Of a stretch of DNA of 15,720 nt, positions 1 through 9,509 are shown piece after piece. Both the position numbers and the translations under genes were made by a program. Source of the stretch: CAZTWC01 sp964617105 [NCBI: uncultured Myxococcia bacterium] (lineage in GTDB: Bacteria; CAZTWC01); the NCBI GenBank assembly GCA_964617105.1, contig CAZTWC010000064.1:1-15720 (forward strand), given 5' to 3'. Each line of letters opens with the position of its first letter. The stretch's first letter is position 1. A model generated the notes under the pieces. The model worked only from the letters and a program-made list of their open reading frames with translations, was not told where the DNA came from and made no database searches.

Positions 1-201
1 CAGTTTCTCCAGGGCAATGTCAAAGAGATTAGGGTTCATATAAGAGAGGTCCCCATTACTAATGATATCTGTGGCGATTATATCAATGACGCGGAGTTCA
101 AACAGGTTTTTCATAAGTGGCTCAACCAATTGTGGCTGGAAAAGAATCAACTGTTGGACAAAATGCTGACCCCGAAAAGCAAAGATGATGAACTCCATTG
201 A
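1..201 (+). CDS. PlsC/YihG-like acyltransferase, C-terminal end (partial)
   Basis: The frame is open from the first base to TGA at 199-201, giving 66 residues; the 5' end lies outside the window. The visible tail has a beta-strand-like stretch (residues 7-20, VKEIRVHIREVPIT), then GDYINDAEFK and a closing helix WLNQLWLEKNQLLDKML. This order (a V-x-V-x-x-x-P strand, then a W-(V/L)-x-x-L-W-x-E-K-(D/N) helix) is what I recall from the C-terminus of lysophospholipid acyltransferases of the PlsC/YihG type, which transfer acyl groups to lysophosphatidic acid at the inner membrane. The catalytic H-x4-D motif would be upstream and cannot be checked. pheS starts 18 nt after the stop, so the two genes may be cotranscribed. 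The call rests on tail resemblance only. Confidence 0.5.
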   Translation, partial: QFLQGNVKEIRVHIREVPITNDICGDYINDAEFKQVFHKWLNQLWLEKNQLLDKMLTPKSKDDELH

Positions 202-219
202 ATTTATTTTGAGGTTAAA

Positions 220-1773
220 ATGGCAAAACAGATTAGAAAATTTCCAGAGGATCAATACCAGATCCTCATTTATCTCTTTAAAAACCGAGAGAAAATAACC
301 ATCTCCTCTCTGTCGGAAAAGTTAAAAATAGATCAAATTTTTGTAGCCTCTTCTTGTCTGGCGTTGGCGGAGTTGGGATTGTTGGGGATGGCGGAGTGCA
401 AAGAGGAGGAATTGAGGCTGGGAACCAGGGCTAAAGAACTTTTTGTCGAGCAAAAACCGCAGATGCCGGAAAAGCGGATGCTTAAAACTCTGTTTCAAAG
501 AGGAAGTTTGAGTATCCCCCAGCTGGCAAAGGCAATGGGGATAGACAAAAAAGAGGTGGGGCAGAATCTAAAGTTTTTAAAAGGCCGTGGTTGGGCAGAA
601 AATAAACGGGGAGTATTGAGCGCTTTAGAGAACCTGGAAGTGTTGGATAAAGTTTTACCTGAGGAGACGCTTTTAGCCCTAATCGCTGAGAAAGGTACCA
701 TTTTTACCAACCAGATTAAAGGCGATAAAGGTGCTGAAGAGTTGATACAGGCGCTGAACTCCTTGAAAAAACGGAAAAATGTGATTAAAACCTCTATCAG
801 GACCATCCGAGAAGTGTGGCTGCTGCCAGAGGGGCAGGTGGTGGTGTCCGGCGGTATTCAGTTGCGCCGGGAAATAACCCAGTTGACTAGCGATATGTTG
901 TTGAGCGAAGAGTGGAAAGATGCGGTTTTCAAGCCCTACGATGTTACTCTGGAGGCAGCCCCGGTTTTTCCAGGTAAACAGCATCCCTTCAGCCGGGTGA
1001 TGAGAGATACCAGGCGGATCTTTTTTGAGATGGGCTTTAGCGAAATAGCCTCTCCCCATGCAGAGGTGGCCTTTTGGGATTTCGACGCCCTGTTCCAACC
1101 CCAGGACCATCCAGCCCGGGAGATGCAGGATACTTTTTACCTCTCCCGGCCTGCCCGTGGCAAACTGCCTGCAGATCAGATTGTAGAAAAGGTAGCCCAA
1201 ACCCACCAGGACGGCGGTGACACCGGTTCCCGGGGCTGGGGCTACAAGTGGAGCCAGGAGGTGGCCTCCAAGATGGTGCTGAGAACTCACACTACGGCCG
1301 CCACCATCAGGGATTTGGCTGAAAAACCCAGCGGCCCTCGCAAGGTATTTTGCATTGGTAAGGTTTTTCGCCGGGAAACTATTGACTACAAGCACTTGCC
1401 GGTTTTTCATCAGGTGGACGGCATCATTGTGGACCCCAGGGCTACTTTTACCAACCTGTTGGGAACTTTGGCCGCCTTTTACCAAAAAATGGGATTTGAC
1501 GAGGTGGAGTTTCGGCCAGCCTTTTTCCCCTACACCGAACCTTCGGTGGAGATATTCGTATTCTTGAAAGACCGCCAGGATTGGGTGGAGATGGGGGGCG
1601 CCGGTATCTTCCGGCCGGAGGTGACATTGCCTTTGGGATGCAGTGAGCCAGTGTTGGCCTGGGGATTGGGTCTGGAGAGGCTGGCAATGTTTAAATATAA
1701 CCTTACCGATATCCGCCAGATCTATCAATCCGATTTGAAATGGCTTAAGGAGGTGCCCTTATGCCAGTTATAG
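220..1773 (+). CDS. pheS: Phenylalanine--tRNA ligase alpha subunit, archaeal/eukaryotic type
   Basis: Catalytic subunit of the (alpha-beta)2 synthetase that charges tRNA-Phe with phenylalanine using ATP. At 517 aa it is much longer than the usual bacterial PheS (about 330-350 aa) and matches archaeal/eukaryotic alpha subunits. Residues 1 to about 210 look like successive winged-helix domains (for example the segment near 85-135), replacing the bacterial coiled coil. The class II catalytic core follows: motif 1 around HPFSRVM (255-261), the D-T-F-Y-L segment (304-308), the characteristic SRGWGYKW (337-344), RTHTTA (355-360), motif 2 VFRRE with FHQVDG (382-401), the Phe pocket FRPAFFPYTEPS (431-442) and motif 3 GLGLER (482-487). 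GAGG at 211-214 sits 5 nt before the ATG. Its 3' end overlaps pheT. Every class II motif is present, so an active enzyme is expected. Confidence 0.96.
   Translation: MAKQIRKFPEDQYQILIYLFKNREKITISSLSEKLKIDQIFVASSCLALAELGLLGMAECKEEELRLGTRAKELFVEQKPQMPEKRMLKTLFQRGSLSIPQLAKAMGIDKKEVGQNLKFLKGRGWAENKRGVLSALENLEVLDKVLPEETLLALIAEKGTIFTNQIKGDKGAEELIQALNSLKKRKNVIKTSIRTIREVWLLPEGQVVVSGGIQLRREITQLTSDMLLSEEWKDAVFKPYDVTLEAAPVFPGKQHPFSRVMRDTRRIFFEMGFSEIASPHAEVAFWDFDALFQPQDHPAREMQDTFYLSRPARGKLPADQIVEKVAQTHQDGGDTGSRGWGYKWSQEVASKMVLRTHTTAATIRDLAEKPSGPRKVFCIGKVFRRETIDYKHLPVFHQVDGIIVDPRATFTNLLGTLAAFYQKMGFDEVEFRPAFFPYTEPSVEIFVFLKDRQDWVEMGGAGIFRPEVTLPLGCSEPVLAWGLGLERLAMFKYNLTDIRQIYQSDLKWLKEVPLCQL
1747..1753 (+). 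promoter_or_regulatory. Strong ribosome binding site for pheT inside pheS
   Basis: AAGGAGG lies 7 nt before the ATG at 1761 and inside the last codons of pheS. It decides the pheT start, since the following residues (PVIGVPVKEL) match the usual first strand of archaeal-type PheT. It implies that pheT is translated from the pheS message by reinitiation or independent entry, giving coupled subunit levels. Confidence 0.8.
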
Positions 1774-3614
1774 GTGTTCCAGTAAAAGAGTTAAACCTAT
1801 TGGTAGGTAAAAATATTGAGCCTGACCAGATGGTCTCTATTTTGAAGCAACTTGGTTGCGATGTGGAGGGGTTTGCCCGGTTACATCGGTTTAGCTGCCA
1901 AAGGTGCCAGAACATAATTGAAACCACGGAAACCGAAGAAAATCCCTGCATCTGTGATCTCTGCGGCGCTGATTTCAAGAATGGGGCCGAATTAATATCC
2001 CTGGATCCGGTAGAAGTGATCCGCATGGAACTTCTGGCCGTGCGGCCCGATATGTTTGATGTGGGCGGCCTGGCCCGGGCGCTGCGGGGTTATTTAGGAT
2101 TTGAAACCGGACTGCCCAATTACCAGGTTTCCCCGCCCAAATTGAAACTGCAGGTGGATCCGGCAATGTCCTCCCCAGATTGTTTTCGGCCTTACATCGC
2201 CTGTGCTGTGGTGAGAGGGGTAAAATTAAACGATTTTTTTATCCGAGCTTTGATGAAACTGCAGGAAAATCTCCACTGGGCCATGGGAAGAAACCGCAAA
2301 CTGGCTTCCATAGGGGTTTATGATCTGGATATTTTGCAGGGGGATATATATTATCGCCCGGTGGCGCCTGATGGAGTGGCGTTCGTTCCTTTGGGAGCGG
2401 CGGGAACCGAGGAGGGAGGCGGGCTGGCGGTTACCCCAAAACAAATTTTGCTGGAGCATCCCAAAGGTAAAGCCTTTAGTTATTTGTTGGAAAAACACAA
2501 CTATTATCCCCTGCTTCTGGACAGCCGGGGGACGGTGCTTTCCATGCCGCCTATTATCAACAGTCACCAAACCAGGGTAACTGCTGAAACCACCAATTTT
2601 TTTGTTGATGTAACCGGCACGGTTGAAAAGGTGGTGAACAAAACCTTGAATACCTTCATCTGTTCTTTGAAAGAGATGGAACCGGGAATGGAGATAGAAC
2701 AGGTTGAAATTATTTCTGGATTATCGGGTCAGGAAAAACAAATCAATACCCCCGATTTTAAACCCGATACCATATCTTTATCTTCCACTGATACCAACCA
2801 GTTGCTAGGTCTTGATCTGGATGTGGATACCATGGTGAGCCTGTTGGAAAAGATGCGCCATCAGGCCATTGTAGATGGTGAGCACATTCAAGTTCAAATA
2901 CCCTCTTTTCGCAGTGATATTTTACATCCACAGGACTTGATTGAGGATGTGGCCATAGCTTACGGATATCATAACCTGGTCCCCGAACTGCTCGACACTA
3001 TGACTGTTGGCCAGGCCAGTAATGACCAGGAAGTCGCCTTTTTGGCCCGGGATATTTTATGCGGTTTGGGATTTTTTGAGATTATTTCTCTGATGCTTAC
3101 CTGTCCGGAGAAGAGTTTTGACGCCCTGGGCCTCCCCAGAACAGAAAACTATGTAAAGATCGAAAATCCCATCAGTTGGGAACAGAGCATGGTCCGGAAC
3201 AGCCTGGTCCCCGGGTTATTGGATCTGTTCGCTCACAACCGGGAAAACGATTTGCCCCAACACCTGTTTGAGGTGGGGGAAGTAGCGGAGTTGATGGAGG
3301 TTGAAGGGCAGCAAATAAGCCATGAATATTTCAAGGTGGCGGCAGGCATACTGTCCAGCCGGGCTTCATACGCGGAGATCCGGTCCCGGGTGGAGGCTTT
3401 CCTGCGGGAATTCGGATTAACCATAGAGGTAGAGCCTTTGAATCATCCCCTGTTTATTCCCGGCCGGGGCGCAGCCATAAAACTGGTGGAAACAGTGGAT
3501 GGAAAGAGAGAGTTACATACCTGGGGTTTTATGGGCGAGGTTCATCCCCAGGTATTGGAGATTTTTAACCTGACCCATCCTCTGTCCCTGTTCGAGGTCA
3601 ACCTGCCAAATTGA
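1761..3614 (+). CDS. pheT: Phenylalanine--tRNA ligase beta subunit, archaeal/eukaryotic type, with Cys4 insertion
   Basis: Beta subunit of PheRS, which carries the B3/B4 editing domain and helps bind tRNA. At 617 aa it is far shorter than bacterial PheT (about 800 aa, with EMAP/tRNA-binding and B8 anticodon domains). It opens directly with the archaeal-type strand PVIGVPVKEL, then LKQLGCDVEG (29-38). Between this and the conserved VRPDMFDVGGLARALRGYLG (94-113) lies an extra segment with C46-x2-C49 and C65-x2-C68, spacing typical of a small zinc ribbon. The B3/B4 region covers about 150-300 (IGVYDLD at 184-190). A B5-like segment PSFRSDILHPQDLIEDVAIAY is near 381-401. The end (WGFMGEVHPQVLEIFNL, about 588-604) is the family's normal C-terminus, so the gene is complete. 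The ATG overlaps the pheS stop by 13 nt. The zinc role of the cysteines is inferred. Confidence 0.95.
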   Translation: MPVIGVPVKELNLLVGKNIEPDQMVSILKQLGCDVEGFARLHRFSCQRCQNIIETTETEENPCICDLCGADFKNGAELISLDPVEVIRMELLAVRPDMFDVGGLARALRGYLGFETGLPNYQVSPPKLKLQVDPAMSSPDCFRPYIACAVVRGVKLNDFFIRALMKLQENLHWAMGRNRKLASIGVYDLDILQGDIYYRPVAPDGVAFVPLGAAGTEEGGGLAVTPKQILLEHPKGKAFSYLLEKHNYYPLLLDSRGTVLSMPPIINSHQTRVTAETTNFFVDVTGTVEKVVNKTLNTFICSLKEMEPGMEIEQVEIISGLSGQEKQINTPDFKPDTISLSSTDTNQLLGLDLDVDTMVSLLEKMRHQAIVDGEHIQVQIPSFRSDILHPQDLIEDVAIAYGYHNLVPELLDTMTVGQASNDQEVAFLARDILCGLGFFEIISLMLTCPEKSFDALGLPRTENYVKIENPISWEQSMVRNSLVPGLLDLFAHNRENDLPQHLFEVGEVAELMEVEGQQISHEYFKVAAGILSSRASYAEIRSRVEAFLREFGLTIEVEPLNHPLFIPGRGAAIKLVETVDGKRELHTWGFMGEVHPQVLEIFNLTHPLSLFEVNLPN

Positions 3615-3625
3615 CAAATATCTGA

Positions 3626-5830
3626 TTACCAGTAATAAGAGTCGGGAACGCTGGAAAATATGGGGGTGGACAGAAATCCATCCGGAGGCCACTTTTCTAT
3701 CTCCGAAACATTTCGGTTCAGGCTGACTATAAACCGGATCTCTTTATGTTCCTCTACCTGGAGCAGGTAAAGGGGTATGCTCAATTCCAAAATGTTTTCC
3801 ATAGCCAGAGAATCGAGTTGTTTTTCCAGGTGCCATTCTCCTTGCTGCTGGTTATATAGGTCGATTTTATTACTCTTTAGATTACATACCGCTTTTATCT
3901 CTTGAGGATAGATCTGGTACAGGATAAAAGTGTAATCCATCTCCTGCAGGGTATATTTATCTGAAAGGGAAAAATCGAAACGAAGGCTGAAGTTGTAAGT
4001 ATCAGTACCAAAATATAGGCGCTGAATTAATCCCTTGGTGGTGGCACGGTGCATGGTGCTGCCGGCGGTAGAGGGGTCAAAAATACCCGCCTGGCTCCAT
4101 TCAAAAAAGTTGGTGTCAAAGCCATCCAGCACCGGTGAAACTTGTCCTTTTGGAGACAGGACGGTGGCAGCGCTTTCTGGACGGAAAATAGGTACGGTCA
4201 AAAAGGCGGGCACTTCTTTCTGCAAAAAACTATACACATTAGCCAGATGATTTCGGAAACAGGAGTCAAAAGTGTCTTTGTTGGGGATGGTGAACTGATC
4301 TCCATACCACCAGAACCAGTCACTTCCTTCGGCAGCATAGAAAGTTTCCCAGGCTTTTTCCAACTTTCCGGAGAGCGGTTTTTCATCCGGCCGAAGTTTC
4401 TGATTTTGGGAATAAGGAATACTGCATCCAGCCATCTTGGTTGCTATAACCAGGTCTTTTCTGGTTCTAAGCAAGTAATTCCAGGCCATATTTTCCTCTT
4501 CGCCGCCGATCCAAATACCATAGTCGGAATTGATCCAGGAGCCACTGTGCAGAGAAGGAAGAGGAGTGGTCTTATGGTTCTCCAAATAGTTCCCCACCGT
4601 GGTCATTGCTAAACTCTTTTCTTGCTCCAGTCGGCTATAGAGTTCGTTTAGAAATCCTTCTCCTCCATCGACAAAGTATTCCCAGACGTTTTCTCCGTCC
4701 AGGATAATAGCCACCATAGCCTCTGGGCTGTTCTGGTGATCCCTGATAGCCAACAGATGGTTAAGAAGATCTTTGGCCGCATCCCGGGGCCGGTTACGGG
4801 AATATACAAAACCAATTTTATCGGACAGGCCGTGGTCCCTAAAGACCATTTTCATCTCTGCCTGGCCAAACTTATGTGAATAGCCTTTAAATAGAGCATC
4901 CGCTGGATTTCCATCCATAGAGTTGAACAGAATCGCTTCATCGGTAGCGATCCACTCCAAGCCTGCTTCTTGAAGCAAGGGAACCAGTTCGGGGCATACA
5001 GAACCTTCGGAAGGCCACATTCCCTTTGGTCTCCGTTCAAATACTTTTTCAAAATAGTCAACCGCTTTTTCTATCTGGGCCCGGGCATCTTCGGGGAAAT
5101 TAAAACGGGGCCGGGGCAAAGTGGCGTTAGGCATGCAGCGCTCGGCGATATCGGTATTGTAGAGTAAGGGCAGGATGGGGTGGTAAAAAGGAGTGGTGGA
5201 GAGTTCTATCTGTCCCGTTTCCATCATCTCCCGGTAGAGGGGGATAGTCCTGGCCATTATTTTTAATTGGGCATCTAAAACAACCGTCTTGTCTTTTTCG
5301 TTGAAGTTGTGGTCTTTACAAAACATCTCAGCCACTTGAGGCAAATCTTTTCGGGCGTAAAACCCGAACCAGGTGAGGTTGAACCAGACCTGCAAATCCA
5401 GATACTCTTGAGTAGAAAAACGGGCAATGGCGATTTTCTTCTCCGGTTCAGAAGAAAAATTGCCCCGTTTTTCCAGCAGTTTAGAGTAACCGGAATAGGG
5501 ATTAATCATAGTGTCCCAATTGCACATGAAAAAATTTTGCAATAAAAATTCTTTTTCTGTTCGCTCCAGTTGGCCGGCTGGTTTTTGGGAAATTTGAAGG
5601 AAATAATCCTCGGCCTCGCCCTTCAGATAATCATCAATTTGCTTCAGCAGAGAACAGGTCAGGTTGAAGGTCTGGCGGATGCCAGGAAAATCACCTAAAA
5701 TCGAGGGCATATCGTAATAACCCTTTAAACAGTGCAACCTTACCCAGGGCAGTTGATAACGACCCGAAAGATAATTTTTATAAAAGGGCTGATGCATGTG
5801 CCATAAAAATAGAACATTCAATTTGTTCAT
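3626..5830 (-). CDS. Glycoside hydrolase family 57 protein (alpha-glucan amylase/pullulanase-like)
   Basis: A GH57 retaining enzyme acting on alpha-glucans such as glycogen, starch or maltodextrins. No signal peptide is seen, so it is probably cytoplasmic. Visible GH57 motifs: HQP at 13-15 within LFLWHMHQP, FYHPILPLL at 215-223, the nucleophile motif MWPSEGS (271-277, E275 the likely nucleophile), WIATDE (293-298), the acid/base motif LDGENVWE (377-384, D378 the likely acid/base), and SWINSDYGIWIGG (431-443). The second part (about 500-734) holds WFWWYGDQ, FD-x-x-FRNHL, a DG-x-x-TNFFEW segment and a beta-rich end, the layout of amylopullulanase/alpha-amylase-type GH57 proteins of about 700 aa. 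The upstream neighbour on the same strand is galT, 65 nt away. A purine-rich AGAGG lies about 11 nt before the ATG, a little far, but the HQP motif begins only 12 residues in, so no later start is possible. The exact bond specificity is not readable. Confidence 0.9.
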   Translation of the reverse strand: MNKLNVLFLWHMHQPFYKNYLSGRYQLPWVRLHCLKGYYDMPSILGDFPGIRQTFNLTCSLLKQIDDYLKGEAEDYFLQISQKPAGQLERTEKEFLLQNFFMCNWDTMINPYSGYSKLLEKRGNFSSEPEKKIAIARFSTQEYLDLQVWFNLTWFGFYARKDLPQVAEMFCKDHNFNEKDKTVVLDAQLKIMARTIPLYREMMETGQIELSTTPFYHPILPLLYNTDIAERCMPNATLPRPRFNFPEDARAQIEKAVDYFEKVFERRPKGMWPSEGSVCPELVPLLQEAGLEWIATDEAILFNSMDGNPADALFKGYSHKFGQAEMKMVFRDHGLSDKIGFVYSRNRPRDAAKDLLNHLLAIRDHQNSPEAMVAIILDGENVWEYFVDGGEGFLNELYSRLEQEKSLAMTTVGNYLENHKTTPLPSLHSGSWINSDYGIWIGGEEENMAWNYLLRTRKDLVIATKMAGCSIPYSQNQKLRPDEKPLSGKLEKAWETFYAAEGSDWFWWYGDQFTIPNKDTFDSCFRNHLANVYSFLQKEVPAFLTVPIFRPESAATVLSPKGQVSPVLDGFDTNFFEWSQAGIFDPSTAGSTMHRATTKGLIQRLYFGTDTYNFSLRFDFSLSDKYTLQEMDYTFILYQIYPQEIKAVCNLKSNKIDLYNQQQGEWHLEKQLDSLAMENILELSIPLYLLQVEEHKEIRFIVSLNRNVSEIEKWPPDGFLSTPIFSSVPDSYYW

Positions 5831-5895
5831 GGCTGAATTAACCTCTTTTCCCTGATGTTATACCGATCCTAATACCCTGTTAAGGCTCTGTTATC

Positions 5896-6924
5896 TTAAA
5901 TATTAACCTCAATATTTCTCAAGTAGCGGGCCGCCTCTTCCGGGACTGTGGGGTTAATGTAAAAGCCGGTGCCCCACTCGAATCCCGCTGTCCTGAGCAG
6001 GCGGGGCATCAGTTCGATATGCCAGTGAAAATCTTCATTAATAGTGGTCCAGTATCCCCGGCGGGAAGTAAGATTGGGAGCGGTGTGAATAAGCAGGTTG
6101 TACTGGGGGTTTTTCAGGGCTTTGGATAATTTAATTAGAGTAACCTTTATAATTTCTCCCAGGGAGGTGGGGGATGCCTCCATCTCAAAGAAGTGGTGAT
6201 GGTGTTGTTTGGGAATGATACAAATTTCAAAGGGGAAACGAGAGGCAAAGGGGCAGTAAGCCAGAAACTCTTCGTTTTCATATACTATCCTAACTCCGGA
6301 ATCTCTCTCCTGGGAGATAACATCGCAAAATATACACCGCTCTTTCAGGTCAAAGTAGCGCCGGGCTCCATTTAACTCCTCTTTAACCCGTTTGGGGGTT
6401 ACCGGGGTGGCGATTATCTGAGAATGGGAATGACTCAGAGAGGCGCCGGCACTAACCCCGTGATTTTTAAAAACCAATATATAACGGAGTCTTTTATCGC
6501 GATGCAAATCTTCAATCCGGTTCTGCATGACCGTAATAATTTCGCCAATCTCCTGGCTGGACATCTCTTTTAGGCTTTTGTGATGATCCGGAGTTTCCAC
6601 TATAACTTCGTGGGCGCCAATCCCGTTCATCATGTCGTACATCCCTATACCCCGTTTTTCCAAGTCACCTTCAATCCTCAGGGCGGGAAATTTATTGGGA
6701 ATTACTCGCACTTGCCATCCAGGTTTGTCTTTTTCAGTATTTTCTTTGCGGATGGCTACAATCTCGTTGGGAGTAAGATGTTCATTACCCTGGCAAAAAG
6801 GACATTTGGCCGGTATAAAAGAATGGCCTTCCATTTCAGTGCTGAAATCATGAGGGCGAAGGCTTCTCTCGGTGGCGATAATTATCCACCGGCCGGTAAC
6901 CGGATCTTTTCTTAATTGGGGCAT
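5896..6924 (-). CDS. galT: Galactose-1-phosphate uridylyltransferase (HIT superfamily)
   Basis: Swaps UMP between UDP-glucose and galactose-1-phosphate (Leloir pathway), in the cytoplasm. The 342-aa length is normal. The N-terminus LRKDPVTGRWIIIATER, C41-P-F-C44 (zinc pair), RVIPNKFPAL (73-82), HEVIVETPDH (105-114) and the active-site segment NHGVSAGASLSHSHSQIIA (154-172) are all family landmarks. H167 is the expected uridylylated histidine. The motif reads H-S-H-S-Q instead of the E. coli H-P-H-G-Q, a variant I recall from other bacterial and thermophile relatives. A second pair, C197-x2-C200, opens the C-terminal half, and FHWHIELMPRL (299-309) is the usual second HIT-half motif. AAGGAG (plus coordinates 6930-6935) sits 5 nt before the ATG. 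Relatives use ADP-glucose or other sugar nucleotides. The GH57 neighbour makes a glycogen-related role possible, so the exact substrate is open. Confidence 0.88.
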   Translation of the reverse strand: MPQLRKDPVTGRWIIIATERSLRPHDFSTEMEGHSFIPAKCPFCQGNEHLTPNEIVAIRKENTEKDKPGWQVRVIPNKFPALRIEGDLEKRGIGMYDMMNGIGAHEVIVETPDHHKSLKEMSSQEIGEIITVMQNRIEDLHRDKRLRYILVFKNHGVSAGASLSHSHSQIIATPVTPKRVKEELNGARRYFDLKERCIFCDVISQERDSGVRIVYENEEFLAYCPFASRFPFEICIIPKQHHHHFFEMEASPTSLGEIIKVTLIKLSKALKNPQYNLLIHTAPNLTSRRGYWTTINEDFHWHIELMPRLLRTAGFEWGTGFYINPTVPEEAARYLRNIEVNI

Positions 6925-6969
6925 TTAAACTCCTTGGTTGATTACAAAAAAATGCTCGGATGCACAGCC

Positions 6970-6998
6970 AATTTAGTAAATAAAACTGGAAAAGTCAA
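6970..6998 (-). promoter_or_regulatory. Candidate sigma70-like promoter for galT-GH57
   Basis: On the minus strand TTGACT (6993-6998) is followed after exactly 17 nt by TAAATT (6970-6975). This matches 5 of 6 bases at -35 and 4 of 6 at -10, with ideal spacing. A transcript would start roughly 40 nt before the galT ATG and include its AAGGAG. It was found by eye in an AT-rich stretch, so chance is possible. Confidence 0.45.
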
Positions 6999-7127
6999 TA
7001 TATCATAATATCTTACCCGCTATCTTTTATAGTTTTTGAGAGCCGGAGCCGGAGCAGCGTCTGGTGTAGCATTGCATTTGCCCTTTTTTTGTAGAATAAA
7101 GTTTTATTTTATGATAGTTTATTTCGG

Positions 7128-7157
7128 CTGTCAGGGGGCAAATATTCAAAGTATAGT
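7128..7157 (+). promoter_or_regulatory. Candidate promoter for icd
   Basis: CTGTCA (7128-7133) and TATAGT (7152-7157) are 18 nt apart, matching the sigma70 consensus at 4/6 and 5/6. The icd start is about 75 nt further on. A very similar pair, also preceded by GG (GGCTGTCA), occurs before the gene at 10920. A second TATAGT at 7192-7197 has no good -35. Confidence 0.3.
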
Positions 7158-7199
7158 TACCCTAATCGGAAAAAAAAATTAGTTTTTTATTTATAGTAA

Positions 7200-9458
<2,259 letters not shown>

Positions 9459-9509
9459 TATGAAGGGGCTTTGTGGCAATAATTCGGATAGAACACCAAA
9501 GGAGTTGAG

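Noticed and set aside
679-1728. 349-residue open frame antisense to pheS
   Set aside because: It lies wholly opposite a strongly conserved gene, has no ribosome site or recognisable domain, and its composition (rich in His, Gln, Pro, Gly) is typical of a shadow frame.
3615-3640. Possible terminator between the convergent pheT and GH57 stops
   Set aside because: Only a 4-bp TTAC/GTAA pairing is visible, with no T-tract and too little room.
7040-7057. GAGCCG tandem repeat in the galT-icd gap
   Set aside because: Only about 2.5 imperfect copies, too few to call a functional repeat.
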